DNA from: an uncultured Rivibacter sp. | GTDB lineage: Bacteria > Pseudomonadota > Gammaproteobacteria > Burkholderiales > Burkholderiaceae | NCBI GenBank assembly: GCA_946480925.1 | Contig: CAMLLU010000075.1 | Coordinates: 1 to 27,024, forward strand | Direction: 5' to 3' | DNA: 27,024 nt | Shown here: piece by piece, positions 16,478 to 24,771 of the stretch | Numbering within the stretch: the stretch's first letter is position 1 | Layout: each line of letters opens with the position of its first letter | Program-made: the position numbers and the translations under genes | The notes under the pieces: generated by a model | Told to the model about the DNA's origin: nothing | The model's input: only the letters and a program-made list of their open reading frames with translations | Database searches by the model: none

Positions 16478-18979
16478 TCAGAACGGCAGCGACTTCAGCA
16501 CCTCGGCCCGGCTGGCGGGGTCTGCGATGCCCTGCAGCGCCGTCAGTATCTGGGCGACAGCGGCGCGGGGGGCCAGCCCTGCAAGGCTACCGGCCGCGCC
16601 GGCGAGCTGCGCCAACAGTCCCGCAGCGCGCTGGTCCGGGTGGAGTTGCCTTCCATCGTTTTGGCGAAGCATGTGGGGCTGCGCCCTGCGGTCAGCCTCC
16701 AGTACCTGGCCGACGTGGCTCAACACGGCGTTGAACACGCCCTGGCGCATCGCCTGCGGAAGGCTGGGGATGACCGAGGCCAGCGTGGAAAGCGCCTTGC
16801 TTCTGGCGCCGCTGCGGCCCGTCACGCTGCACAGCTTCGTGGCCGACAGCTGCACCCATGCCAGGGCCTGCGCCTGCATCTGCGGATTCACGAGCGGAAG
16901 CGCCTGCGCCACTCCCGAAACCACTGCGTCGAGCGCCACGTCGTAGGTGGGCGGAATCCTTTCCACCAGCGATCTCACCTGCGGCAATGCGACCTCGAGC
17001 TGTGGTTGCGGCAAGGTGCAAAGCTGCCCGGCCAAGTACGACAGTGCCTGCGGCACGATCGGTTCGCGCTTGCCGACGAGCGTGAGCAGCGGTTCGAAGC
17101 CCAGTTGCGTCAGTGCCGGATCGTTGGCATTGCGCATCGTCCTCGAAAGGGCTTCGAGCAAGGTGCTGTCCGGGGAGCGCTCGGCCTGCTGCAGCAGCCT
17201 TGTGAATGTCGAAGTTCGCGCAGCAGCCTCCATCTGCGCGATCGGCAGGAACGCGGCGGCATCTCCCGCCGCCCGCCCCGCGTCGTGCGCTGGCAATCGA
17301 GAGATCAGCGGCAGCGCGGCATCCACCGTGCGGGCCAGCTCCTCGGGCGACACGGCTTGCCAGCGCGGCCGGCTGAAGAACTCCTTGAGCGCCAGACTTC
17401 TTGGCCCCCGCGGCAGTGTGGCAACGTGCTCGAGCATGAGAGCCGGCAGCGATCCCAGGTGCTGAACGCGCTCCAGGGCACGCACGGCGGTGAGAACCAA
17501 CTCCGCCCGCTCGGCCTCGCCGAAGGAGGCGAGCGATCCGAGGATCCTGCCCAGCTCGGCGGGCGCGCGGTCATGCGACGCCGCCGCGCCCACCAGCGCT
17601 TGCAGTCCGGCCTTGCGCTGCCCCGCCATCGGCAGGGACATCACGGCCGCGAACACCGGGTCGAACATCTCGGCGCGCCGATGCGTCACGTGCTGCACGG
17701 CCGCCGCGGCAGCCACGACCGTCAGATCACGGTCTCTCATGCCTGCAAGAGACGCGAGGACCTTGTGCAATGCATCGGCCCGTCCCGGGCGCCGTTCGCT
17801 CGTCGATTCAGGCGCAGCTTCCGGTAGAAATTCAATGGCTTTCGCCAGATGCTCGAGAGCCTCGTCGCGCGGCTGCGGCGGCAGGGTCGAGACCAGGGCG
17901 ATCGTGCGATCGAATGCTGCGTGGCGCGCCTCGGGGGCCAGGCTGCGAATCTTGTCGGCCAGCAATGCGCCCATCTGCTGGCGCAGCGGCAACGCCGCCC
18001 CTTCGGCCAGGCGCATCGCGTCGTGCCACGCACGATCGAACGCTGCTGAAGGTTCTGAAGGCGCTCCCATCTTCCGTACCAACACGAGCGGGGCCTGCCC
18101 CAGTCCGTCGGCAGGCAGCTCTCGAGATTGCGCGAGGAGCTTGAGGGCTTGTGCCTGCGCGGCGTCATCCGTCAGCGCAGCCAGTTTCGATGTGACAGCC
18201 ATCAATGCCTCGGCGCGATGCCCGGCGGGCAGCTCGCCCACCTTGTCGGCCACAGCATCGAAGATGGCGAGCCTTGCTTCCGGGTCCCTCGTCGACGAGA
18301 CGCTCTCTGCCTGGGCCGCCAACGCGGCCCCGCGCACGCCGGGCCGTGCGTCCAGCGTCTCCAGTGCCAGCGCGTTGTCGAGCACGGCCATTGCATTGGA
18401 CCGCAGCGGCAGCGATGCCTTGAGCGCAGCCAGTGCATCGGCCCGGTATTGGGGCTGCAGCGGCGCTACGGTATGCAGGAACCGGCGGACCATGCCGACC
18501 ACCGCCGCGGGGGACTGACCGATCCTGACCGCCGCATTCCGCAGGATTTCGCCGCGGTCAATGGCATCTTCGTCCTGAAGGGTGGCCGCTTTGTCCAGGC
18601 CGGCACGCACGGCAGCCGGAGCATCCTGCGACGCGATGACTGCCTTCGCGACGGCGATATTGCCGCTCGCCTCACGCAGTTTCCTGCTGGTCATCGAAAG
18701 CGCCACCGCGTCCGCGGCATCGAGCCGGCGGGCAACGTCACGCAGGAATCCCTCTGGCAACTCCAACATGTCGGGGGGATTTGCCAGCTGAGACAGAGCT
18801 GCGCGTCGAGGGCTGCTTTCCGCGGGGTCTGACGCCGAACGGCGCGGCCGATCCAGCCCGTCCAGAGGCCCCTGGAGCGGCGCATGCGGCCCAGGTGGAG
18901 GAGGTGGCGGCTCGCCAGCAGGACTGGCAGCCTGCCATTGAGCGCCGCTCGACGCCGCGTTCGTTCGAGTGAAGTCCAT
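16478..18979 (-). CDS. Probable type III effector: F-box protein with alpha-helical repeats
   Basis: The 833-residue protein has no signal peptide. The N-terminus (1-65) is disordered-looking, with a Pro run (PPPPPPGP, 24-31) and Ser/Arg segments. An F-box-like motif follows at about 74-104: LPEGFLRDVARRLDAADAVA, then LSMTSRKLREA. It has the LP-x-E start, the D at the DL position and the TSR.LR end seen in bacterial F-box effectors such as the Ralstonia GALA proteins. The remaining 700 residues are repeated helices built around LPxxxRxxAL-type turns, like ARM/HEAT solenoids and unlike the LRRs of GALA proteins. A perfect hrpII/PIP box with a well-spaced -10 lies upstream, and an AGGGAG Shine-Dalgarno precedes ATG 18979. 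The frame stays open upstream but runs through the promoter, so the later start is preferred. I infer injection into a eukaryotic host and SKP1 binding for substrate ubiquitination. Confidence 0.75.
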   Translation of the reverse strand: MDFTRTNAASSGAQWQAASPAGEPPPPPPGPHAPLQGPLDGLDRPRRSASDPAESSPRRAALSQLANPPDMLELPEGFLRDVARRLDAADAVALSMTSRKLREASGNIAVAKAVIASQDAPAAVRAGLDKAATLQDEDAIDRGEILRNAAVRIGQSPAAVVGMVRRFLHTVAPLQPQYRADALAALKASLPLRSNAMAVLDNALALETLDARPGVRGAALAAQAESVSSTRDPEARLAIFDAVADKVGELPAGHRAEALMAVTSKLAALTDDAAQAQALKLLAQSRELPADGLGQAPLVLVRKMGAPSEPSAAFDRAWHDAMRLAEGAALPLRQQMGALLADKIRSLAPEARHAAFDRTIALVSTLPPQPRDEALEHLAKAIEFLPEAAPESTSERRPGRADALHKVLASLAGMRDRDLTVVAAAAAVQHVTHRRAEMFDPVFAAVMSLPMAGQRKAGLQALVGAAASHDRAPAELGRILGSLASFGEAERAELVLTAVRALERVQHLGSLPALMLEHVATLPRGPRSLALKEFFSRPRWQAVSPEELARTVDAALPLISRLPAHDAGRAAGDAAAFLPIAQMEAAARTSTFTRLLQQAERSPDSTLLEALSRTMRNANDPALTQLGFEPLLTLVGKREPIVPQALSYLAGQLCTLPQPQLEVALPQVRSLVERIPPTYDVALDAVVSGVAQALPLVNPQMQAQALAWVQLSATKLCSVTGRSGARSKALSTLASVIPSLPQAMRQGVFNAVLSHVGQVLEADRRAQPHMLRQNDGRQLHPDQRAAGLLAQLAGAAGSLAGLAPRAAVAQILTALQGIADPASRAEVLKSLPF

Positions 18980-19006
18980 TTCTTTCGTGCTCCCTGCTGA
19001 CGCGCC

Positions 19007-19068
19007 AGTGTTTCCTCGCCACGGCATCGGCAGCCGCCGGGGAGCGAACCCGTTGGCGGCAAGGCGAA
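19007..19068 (-). promoter_or_regulatory. hrpII/PIP box promoter of the F-box effector gene
   Basis: On the - strand TTCGC (19068-19064), 15 bases, then TTCGC (19048-19044) form a perfect PIP box. A -10-like AACACT (19012-19007) follows after 31 bases, within the 30-32 base spacing known for HrpX/HrpB-controlled promoters. It deviates from YANNNT only in the first base. The predicted transcript would start about 20 bases before ATG 18979. Confidence 0.8.
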
Positions 19069-19160
19069 CCCGCCGCACACATCGCCCAGCCGGCGGCGGG
19101 GCCTTGGCGAAGGCGATCCGCATGCGGACTGCGGCTCTCGATATACGAGCGTGCGGCCGG

Positions 19161-19243
19161 TTTGCGCATCCGGCGCGAGCTGGCGCGTTATGAAAAGGTG
19201 GTGAAAACCAGCAGGGCGAAGGCCGAGCAGTTCGGCTGCGCGG
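19161..19243. repeat. Direct repeat, copy B (degenerate 3' end of a Bug gene)
   Basis: This is a stray copy of the end of the Bug gene, in the same orientation and about 2.77 kb downstream. Read in the Bug frame it gives RELARYEKVVKTSRAKAEQF, with the stop TAG changed to CAG. Relative to copy A, the change of CCCGG to TTCGG supplies the first half of a hrpII box. Confidence 0.85.
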
Positions 19244-19291
19244 ACAAGACTTCGCCTGTCTGCGGCCACGGCGGCAGGTGAAGGCCATGCT
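19231..19291 (+). promoter_or_regulatory. Upstream hrpII box, overlapping repeat copy B
   Basis: TTCGG (19231-19235), 15 bases, TTCGC (19251-19255), then 30 bases and CATGCT (19286-19291), an exact YANNNT. It points toward the 1,654-residue effector gene, 321 bp before its ATG, so it would give a long leader. It may be a second promoter for that gene or may serve an unrecognised small gene. Confidence 0.6.
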
Positions 19292-19505
19292 TGCGGTTCA
19301 CACGACGACCGATCTTTTCAGGGAGATCTCACACCATCCACGCCATACGGCGTCGGTCATGCGCAGCCGCCTCTGTGCGCCGTTGCCACAGGCCGCGACC
19401 CGCCGAAGCGCCCCCCCTCGTTGAACACGTCGCCCCGGGCGGGCCATCCATCGTTCATGTCCGGTGCGGCGAGGCCGTATCCGTGAGAGGCCGCCCGTCC
19501 TGCAC

Positions 19506-19566
19506 TTCGTTACTCCTGGAAGGAGTTCGCATCGCATCGGGCATTTCGCGCTGACAAATCTAGATT
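19506..19566 (+). promoter_or_regulatory. Main hrpII/PIP box promoter of the large effector gene
   Basis: TTCGT (19506-19510), 15 bases, TTCGC (19526-19530), then exactly 30 bases and TAGATT (19561-19566), an exact YANNNT -10 element. Transcription would begin near 19573, about 40 bases before ATG 19612. The TAG at 19561 also closes the effector frame upstream, so the gene cannot begin earlier. Confidence 0.85.
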
Positions 19567-19611
19567 GGCCGGCAGTCGTAGTTGCTGCGGGGCTACCGCC
19601 CCAGACATCCC

Positions 19612-22600
19612 ATGGCCATCGAACGCGCCGGCAAGGCATCCACTGCCGCCATACCCTCTTCGTCGGACCTCTCGACCGGCACCACCTCCGCCAGGCAACA
19701 ACAAGCCGGACTGCCATCGACAGCCTTGAACGACGTGTTGCCCACGCGCACGTCGTCGGCACCGGGCAGCCTGCCTCCACGCACGGCAACCCTTTCGGAA
19801 GTGGAGCTCACGAAGCCATCGATCGCCGGAACGTCGACGTCCTTGCGGCACGAGATCACGATCGAAGACGTCAAGCCGCCCGAGAGCCTGCGCAAAGCGG
19901 CCGAGGTCGCAGCCCAGGGCGTGGCAGCCGCACTCGGTGCAGACAGCAAGCCCGCTCTGGAAAAGTACGTCGGCACGATGCAGCAGTACGGCGCCACGCG
20001 CGAGCAGTTGCAGAACTTCGAGACGACCTTCGGGGCGCACTTCATTGCGTCGGCGTCGGCGGGCAAGCAGCTCGCATCGATGAACGACCACGTCGGCATC
20101 CTGAAGATCCCCGCCTACGACGGCCTGCCCGACACGCAGGGCCAGCGTTCGGTGGTGGCCGAACAGTTCGCCGTCATCAAGGCGCAGGTGCCGGGCAAGG
20201 ACCCCGGGCAACCCGCGAGCGAGCGCTATTTCGTCAAGGGCTATGGCGACCGGCTGATCGACTTCAGCGAACTCGAGAAGGCGATGGTCGCCCATTCGCC
20301 TCAGGTCAGTTTCAGCAATGGAGCGGCCGCCGCCCGCCAGGCAGAACTCGGCAGCGTGGAAAACAAGATGGAGACGCCGCTGCGCTCCGAGATCAAGCGC
20401 CTGTCCAACAAATCCGAGCTGATCGCCCGTCGCGACGGCAAGGAGTCCGATGCGCCGGTGATGCCGCTGCCGCCCAACGCCACGCCCATGGCCTGGCGCG
20501 AGAGCTGGGCCAACTCCGAGGCCGGCATGAGCCCGGGCGGCGGGCCGATGCTGCCCAACGGCACGCGCAAGTACCAGCTCGACTACAACGCCACCGAGAA
20601 CCGGCTGCTCATCTTCCGCAACGACAACGGCGACGCGCCTCGCAAGGAAAGCATCCTCTCCGACAGCCTGCCCGACGACCTGCCCAGGAAGCTCGCGCCG
20701 GCCTGGTGCGAAGGCCCCACGCTGGCCGAGATCCACGGCATCAAGGGCTGGGAAGACATGGGCTCGGCGCTCGACCACAAGGGCGTGAAACAGGGCAACA
20801 CGCAGCGGCTGCTACATGCCGCGAAGGAAAAGCTCTTCGGCCACCCGCAGCCCAACCCCAACGACCGCGACCTGGAGGCGGGTCTGCCCGGCCTGCGCGA
20901 AGCCATCGTGAAGGCCACGCCCGGCGCGCACATCCGCATCACCACCGAAGACGGTGCGGTGCACGACCTCAAGGTCGACGAGAAGGGCATCAAGCTGTCG
21001 CTGGCCAACCCGCAGCCGGCCAAGGCGCACCAGGAATCGCTGGCCGCCTTCGGTGGCGCGGGCAAGGTGCAGGCCGACGTGGACGTGTACAGCTACCAGG
21101 GGCGCGACACGGGCCTGTACGGCAGCAAGACCGGCTTCGCGGACCCGAAGCTGGTCACTTCCACCGGTGACCAGCTCAAGGCCGGCCCGCTGCTCAAGAG
21201 CCACGGCTCGACGGCCACCCAGGCAGCCTTGCGCCTCCTCACTTTCCAGCCGCTCGTCAACGGCCAGGACCGCAGCGAGGTGGTGGCGCGTCTTGCCAAC
21301 ACTGCGCTGAACACCGCGTCGAAGTTCTTCTACGTCTGGGCCACCAGCGCCGTCAACGAGATGATGAAGGGCGGCCAGAACGGCAGCTACGTCGGCGGCG
21401 TGCAGCCGTTCAACGCCTCGGGCGCGGGCTCCGTCAGCCGGGGCGAGCTGGCCCTGGCGGCCGCGGGCATCGTGATGGCACAGGAGGTCGTCACCGTGGT
21501 GATGGACCTCATCGCGCGCGCGTTGCCGGAACCCTGGAAGCGCAAACAGGAAGGGGCGCTAGGCAAGTTCGCCCAGCAGACCATACGGCCCATGGCCGAG
21601 GAAATGGGGCGGCTGATGATCAACATGGGCGTGCAGAAGCTCGCCGGCATCGAACGTGGCGGCACGTATGACGTCGGCTCGTTGGTCGCCACATCAGCCA
21701 TCAAGGGCGGCATCGACACCTGGCGCGAGCACGCCGGCCCCGACCGCGCCAACCACCCGGTGGCCAACGCGCTGCTGGACGTCGCGCAGGGCGTGCAATA
21801 CAACATTGCCCGCGCGGCCGGCAACGCAGCCAGCTCCCAACAGGGCCTGTCCCGCGCCACTTTCGGCGAAGCGCTGATCAACCGCCTGGTGACCCGCGGG
21901 TACGACCAGATCGCCGTGCCGCCGGCCAAGGAGGCGCTCAACAGCCAGGGCATCGTGGGCCCGAACGCCAGCGCCTTCGACAGCCAGCTGTCGCACGAAT
22001 ACCGCATCGAGCACCTGCCCGGCAAGGTGGGCTCGGCAATGAAAGCCATGCTCACCGAGCTGGACGCCCAGGGTTTCAAGGACCTGCATGCCGAAAGCGG
22101 CAGCCTGATGGCCACGCTGCACGCCGGGACCGAGGATCTGCTGGCAGACACGCTGCGCAAGCCCGGCGGCACCGAGTTCTACAGCGGCTACATCCTCGGC
22201 GAAGAACGCGTCAAGCAGCAGCTCAACCGCCTGGACCTCGCGGTGGAGCAACCGTCGGCATTCATGCCGGCATGGCTGAAAGACATGTCGCAACAGCTGG
22301 GGCTGATGCAAAAGGCCATCGAAAACGAGTTGCAGAACGACCCGTCGATCCGCGACAACGTGCAAAGGGCGGGCAAGTTTGCAACGCTCGAGCCGCAGCT
22401 GCAGCTCGATCACCTCGCGAAAAACGAAGAACGCTTCGACGACCGCGTCAAGCTGGCCGACAAGCTCATGCTCGCTGCCGAGCAAGCCGCTTCCACGGGC
22501 GTCTCGCCGCAGGCGACACCGCTGGCGCCGCAGGCTGCCTCTCCGCTCGAAACGTCACGCCTGCTGTTGAGCCCGATGACCAACAGCCTCGAGGAAACAG

Positions 22601-24576
22601 CCAAGCCCCAGCAAAAGTTCGTCGGCAAGCTGTCGCATGCCATGACCGACCATCTCGGCAAGGTGTACGAAGCGGGCGACCACAGCGGCCTGAAGGTCGA
22701 GAAGAGCATGCTCGATCGGCCGGTGCCCAGCGCCTCGAACGTGGACTACGGGCTGGTGCAGCGCCCCTTCGGCGGCGGCCCCAGCGAGAGGATCCCGCGC
22801 GCGCAGACCACCTTCAGCACGCTGCCCCAGTCGAAGACCTACGAGAAGAACCGGCGCATGGCCCAGGAGCCCGGCATCGACTCGATCAGGTCGAAGAGCG
22901 ATCTGCCGCCCAGCGTGCTCAACCGCATCGAGAAAGCCGTGCGCGACTACACGGTGGAGTCGCAGTTCTTCCACTACCCCTTGCGCTGGCAGGTCACCGG
23001 CGAGCTGCAGCACGAGCCCATCGCCCCGGGCATCGACGTGGCCTACAACGTGATGAACCGGCGCGGCAACACCGCCGGCAGCAAGAAGGAGAAGGTGGAC
23101 CCGATCGAGGCGCTGTACATCAACCTCGGCGCGCAGGTCTCCGACAAGTTCCCCACCGAGATGTTCCGCGCGGTGGTCACCGAGGCGGCCTACAAGGCGC
23201 GGCTCGAAGGTGGCGAGAAGCCGGGCGACGCGGGCCTCATGACCGTGGGCAACAAGGGCGTGCTCACCGAGATCCTGTCGGCCACCATGTCCACGCCGAT
23301 GGCCGCCGGCTTCAACCTGCCGATCGCCAACTATGGCAGCGCCCCGCGAGAGAACAGCCTGCGCATCGACATGAACCAGGAAAGCGGCGTGAACATCGCC
23401 ACCTGGGCCGACCTCGCACAGGGCGAGGTGATCATGATGCCGGGCGCGGTGCTGCAGGTGGAGCTCGTCGACAAGACCTCCGGCAAGGGCCCGAGCGCCG
23501 AGGCGAAATCGCAGGACATCGGCCAGGTGGTCTACATGAAAGCCGTGGACACCTACCAGCTCGAGCTCGCGCACGACGCCTTCATGGACTACAAGCGGGG
23601 TGTCGGCGAACAGCCCGCAGACGGCGCGGTGATGATCGACCCGAAGTCGGGCCACTTCTTCAAGTACGACTCGGCCAAGGACGGCATCGAGGCGATCTCC
23701 GAAACCAAGAACTACTTCACCGGCCGGCAGCTCGAGTCGGTGAACGACAAGGGCGAAGCCGGCACGGAAGAAGCCCGCTGGCGCAAGCCCTACACCTCGG
23801 ACGGCGCCACGCGCGCCACCAAGGACGCGATCCACATGGCCATCCTGCGCGGCGACCCCATCGTGCCGTTCCTCGACCAGGCCACCCAGAACGTGCACCA
23901 CGCGTGGTTCAGCAAGAAGGCCGAGATGGCCGGCACCTTCAACCACGAACGCGCCGCGGCGGAAGCCGCGCAAAAAGGCGAGACGCGCACCAGGGCCCAA
24001 GGCATCGCCGGGCAGATCAAGGAGATGACGCTCGACACGCCGCTGCAGGAAAAGGGCACGGCCTCCACCGAGATGCTCGCGTGGCTGGCCACCAGCATGC
24101 TGCGCCAGCCCATCCAGCTGGTGCCGGTGGACGACTCCGGCGCCACGCCCAGGCTCGGCGACGCGAAGGACGGCAAAGTGATCAACCAAACCTACGACAA
24201 GGTGGACCTGCAGCACGCCCGGCAGTCCATCACCGGTCGCAACCCGCCGCCGGCCCTGCTGATCGGCGTGGGCGAAAAGGGCTACTACGCCATCAAGCAC
24301 GACGATGGCGAGTTCAAGCCGGCAGCGCGCGTCGGCGAAGACAAGACGCTGGGCAACCTGCTGCATGCCGTAGTGCGCACGGGCCATGCCAAGCCCTCGC
24401 AGTACGTGGAGGCCGAAGGCACGCTGACACCCGACACGAAGGCACAGGCCGGCGTGGACGGCCTGCTCGACAAGATGAAGCAGTTCGCGCAGACCGAGTA
24501 CCTCGTGCTGCAGCAGGCCCTGGTGAAGAAGAGCGACGAGATGGACCCCAAAGGCAAGCGCGTGATGGAAGGTTGA
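19612..24576 (+). CDS. Very large probable type III effector with ADP-ribosyltransferase-like domain
   Basis: The 1,654-residue protein starts at ATG 19612 (TTG 19582 is the only earlier option). It has no signal peptide. Of the first 50 residues 16 are Ser/Thr and only three are acidic, which is typical of type III effectors, and a hrpII promoter lies upstream. Residues 1-560 are hydrophilic. Residues about 570-660 contain hydrophobic helices (SKFFYVWATSAVN, LALAAAGIVMAQEVVTVVMD). A C-terminal region carries the three marks of R-S-E ADP-ribosyltransferases. These are Arg1186 in TEMFRAVV, Ser1227-Thr1228 in ILSATMSTPMAAGF, and Gln1270-x-Glu1272 in LAQGEVIMMPGAVLQV, preceded by the strand SLRIDMNQESGVNIA. 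QxE rather than ExE is usual for toxins that modify Asn or similar residues. Codon use is like that of the neighbours, so it is not a recent acquisition. I do not recognise the whole protein as a named effector. Confidence 0.8.
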   Translation: MAIERAGKASTAAIPSSSDLSTGTTSARQQQAGLPSTALNDVLPTRTSSAPGSLPPRTATLSEVELTKPSIAGTSTSLRHEITIEDVKPPESLRKAAEVAAQGVAAALGADSKPALEKYVGTMQQYGATREQLQNFETTFGAHFIASASAGKQLASMNDHVGILKIPAYDGLPDTQGQRSVVAEQFAVIKAQVPGKDPGQPASERYFVKGYGDRLIDFSELEKAMVAHSPQVSFSNGAAAARQAELGSVENKMETPLRSEIKRLSNKSELIARRDGKESDAPVMPLPPNATPMAWRESWANSEAGMSPGGGPMLPNGTRKYQLDYNATENRLLIFRNDNGDAPRKESILSDSLPDDLPRKLAPAWCEGPTLAEIHGIKGWEDMGSALDHKGVKQGNTQRLLHAAKEKLFGHPQPNPNDRDLEAGLPGLREAIVKATPGAHIRITTEDGAVHDLKVDEKGIKLSLANPQPAKAHQESLAAFGGAGKVQADVDVYSYQGRDTGLYGSKTGFADPKLVTSTGDQLKAGPLLKSHGSTATQAALRLLTFQPLVNGQDRSEVVARLANTALNTASKFFYVWATSAVNEMMKGGQNGSYVGGVQPFNASGAGSVSRGELALAAAGIVMAQEVVTVVMDLIARALPEPWKRKQEGALGKFAQQTIRPMAEEMGRLMINMGVQKLAGIERGGTYDVGSLVATSAIKGGIDTWREHAGPDRANHPVANALLDVAQGVQYNIARAAGNAASSQQGLSRATFGEALINRLVTRGYDQIAVPPAKEALNSQGIVGPNASAFDSQLSHEYRIEHLPGKVGSAMKAMLTELDAQGFKDLHAESGSLMATLHAGTEDLLADTLRKPGGTEFYSGYILGEERVKQQLNRLDLAVEQPSAFMPAWLKDMSQQLGLMQKAIENELQNDPSIRDNVQRAGKFATLEPQLQLDHLAKNEERFDDRVKLADKLMLAAEQAASTGVSPQATPLAPQAASPLETSRLLLSPMTNSLEETAKPQQKFVGKLSHAMTDHLGKVYEAGDHSGLKVEKSMLDRPVPSASNVDYGLVQRPFGGGPSERIPRAQTTFSTLPQSKTYEKNRRMAQEPGIDSIRSKSDLPPSVLNRIEKAVRDYTVESQFFHYPLRWQVTGELQHEPIAPGIDVAYNVMNRRGNTAGSKKEKVDPIEALYINLGAQVSDKFPTEMFRAVVTEAAYKARLEGGEKPGDAGLMTVGNKGVLTEILSATMSTPMAAGFNLPIANYGSAPRENSLRIDMNQESGVNIATWADLAQGEVIMMPGAVLQVELVDKTSGKGPSAEAKSQDIGQVVYMKAVDTYQLELAHDAFMDYKRGVGEQPADGAVMIDPKSGHFFKYDSAKDGIEAISETKNYFTGRQLESVNDKGEAGTEEARWRKPYTSDGATRATKDAIHMAILRGDPIVPFLDQATQNVHHAWFSKKAEMAGTFNHERAAAEAAQKGETRTRAQGIAGQIKEMTLDTPLQEKGTASTEMLAWLATSMLRQPIQLVPVDDSGATPRLGDAKDGKVINQTYDKVDLQHARQSITGRNPPPALLIGVGEKGYYAIKHDDGEFKPAARVGEDKTLGNLLHAVVRTGHAKPSQYVEAEGTLTPDTKAQAGVDGLLDKMKQFAQTEYLVLQQALVKKSDEMDPKGKRVMEG

Positions 24577-24771
24577 GTGCGGCAACGCCTGTGCCCGCGT
24601 GGTGATGCCCGCGCGGTGAACCGGGGCGCAAGACGGGCACTGTCACGATCGCTTAACGGCCCTGTCATGAGACGGCGGAAAGATGCCGCCCTTTCCGAAC
24701 GGGCCGGCATCGTGGCACTCATGCAGTTGTACGAGTGATGAGGTGCCGGCGCTTTGCGCCTTCACCTTCGC

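Noticed and set aside
19291..19554. Small + strand frame (TTG start) after the first hrpII box
   Set aside because: Arg/Ser-rich, no ribosome-binding site and TTG start; not reported as a gene, though the box before it is real.
22555..24585. Long open frame (676 codons) on the - strand opposite the large effector
   Set aside because: Val/Leu/His-rich shadow sequence with no domain; the + strand frame is continuous over 1,654 codons and has promoter and motifs.
24650..24700. Hairpin CGGAAAG...CTTTCCG after the large effector gene as terminator
   Set aside because: Stem of seven pairs with no U-run, and 99 bp after the stop; too weak to annotate.
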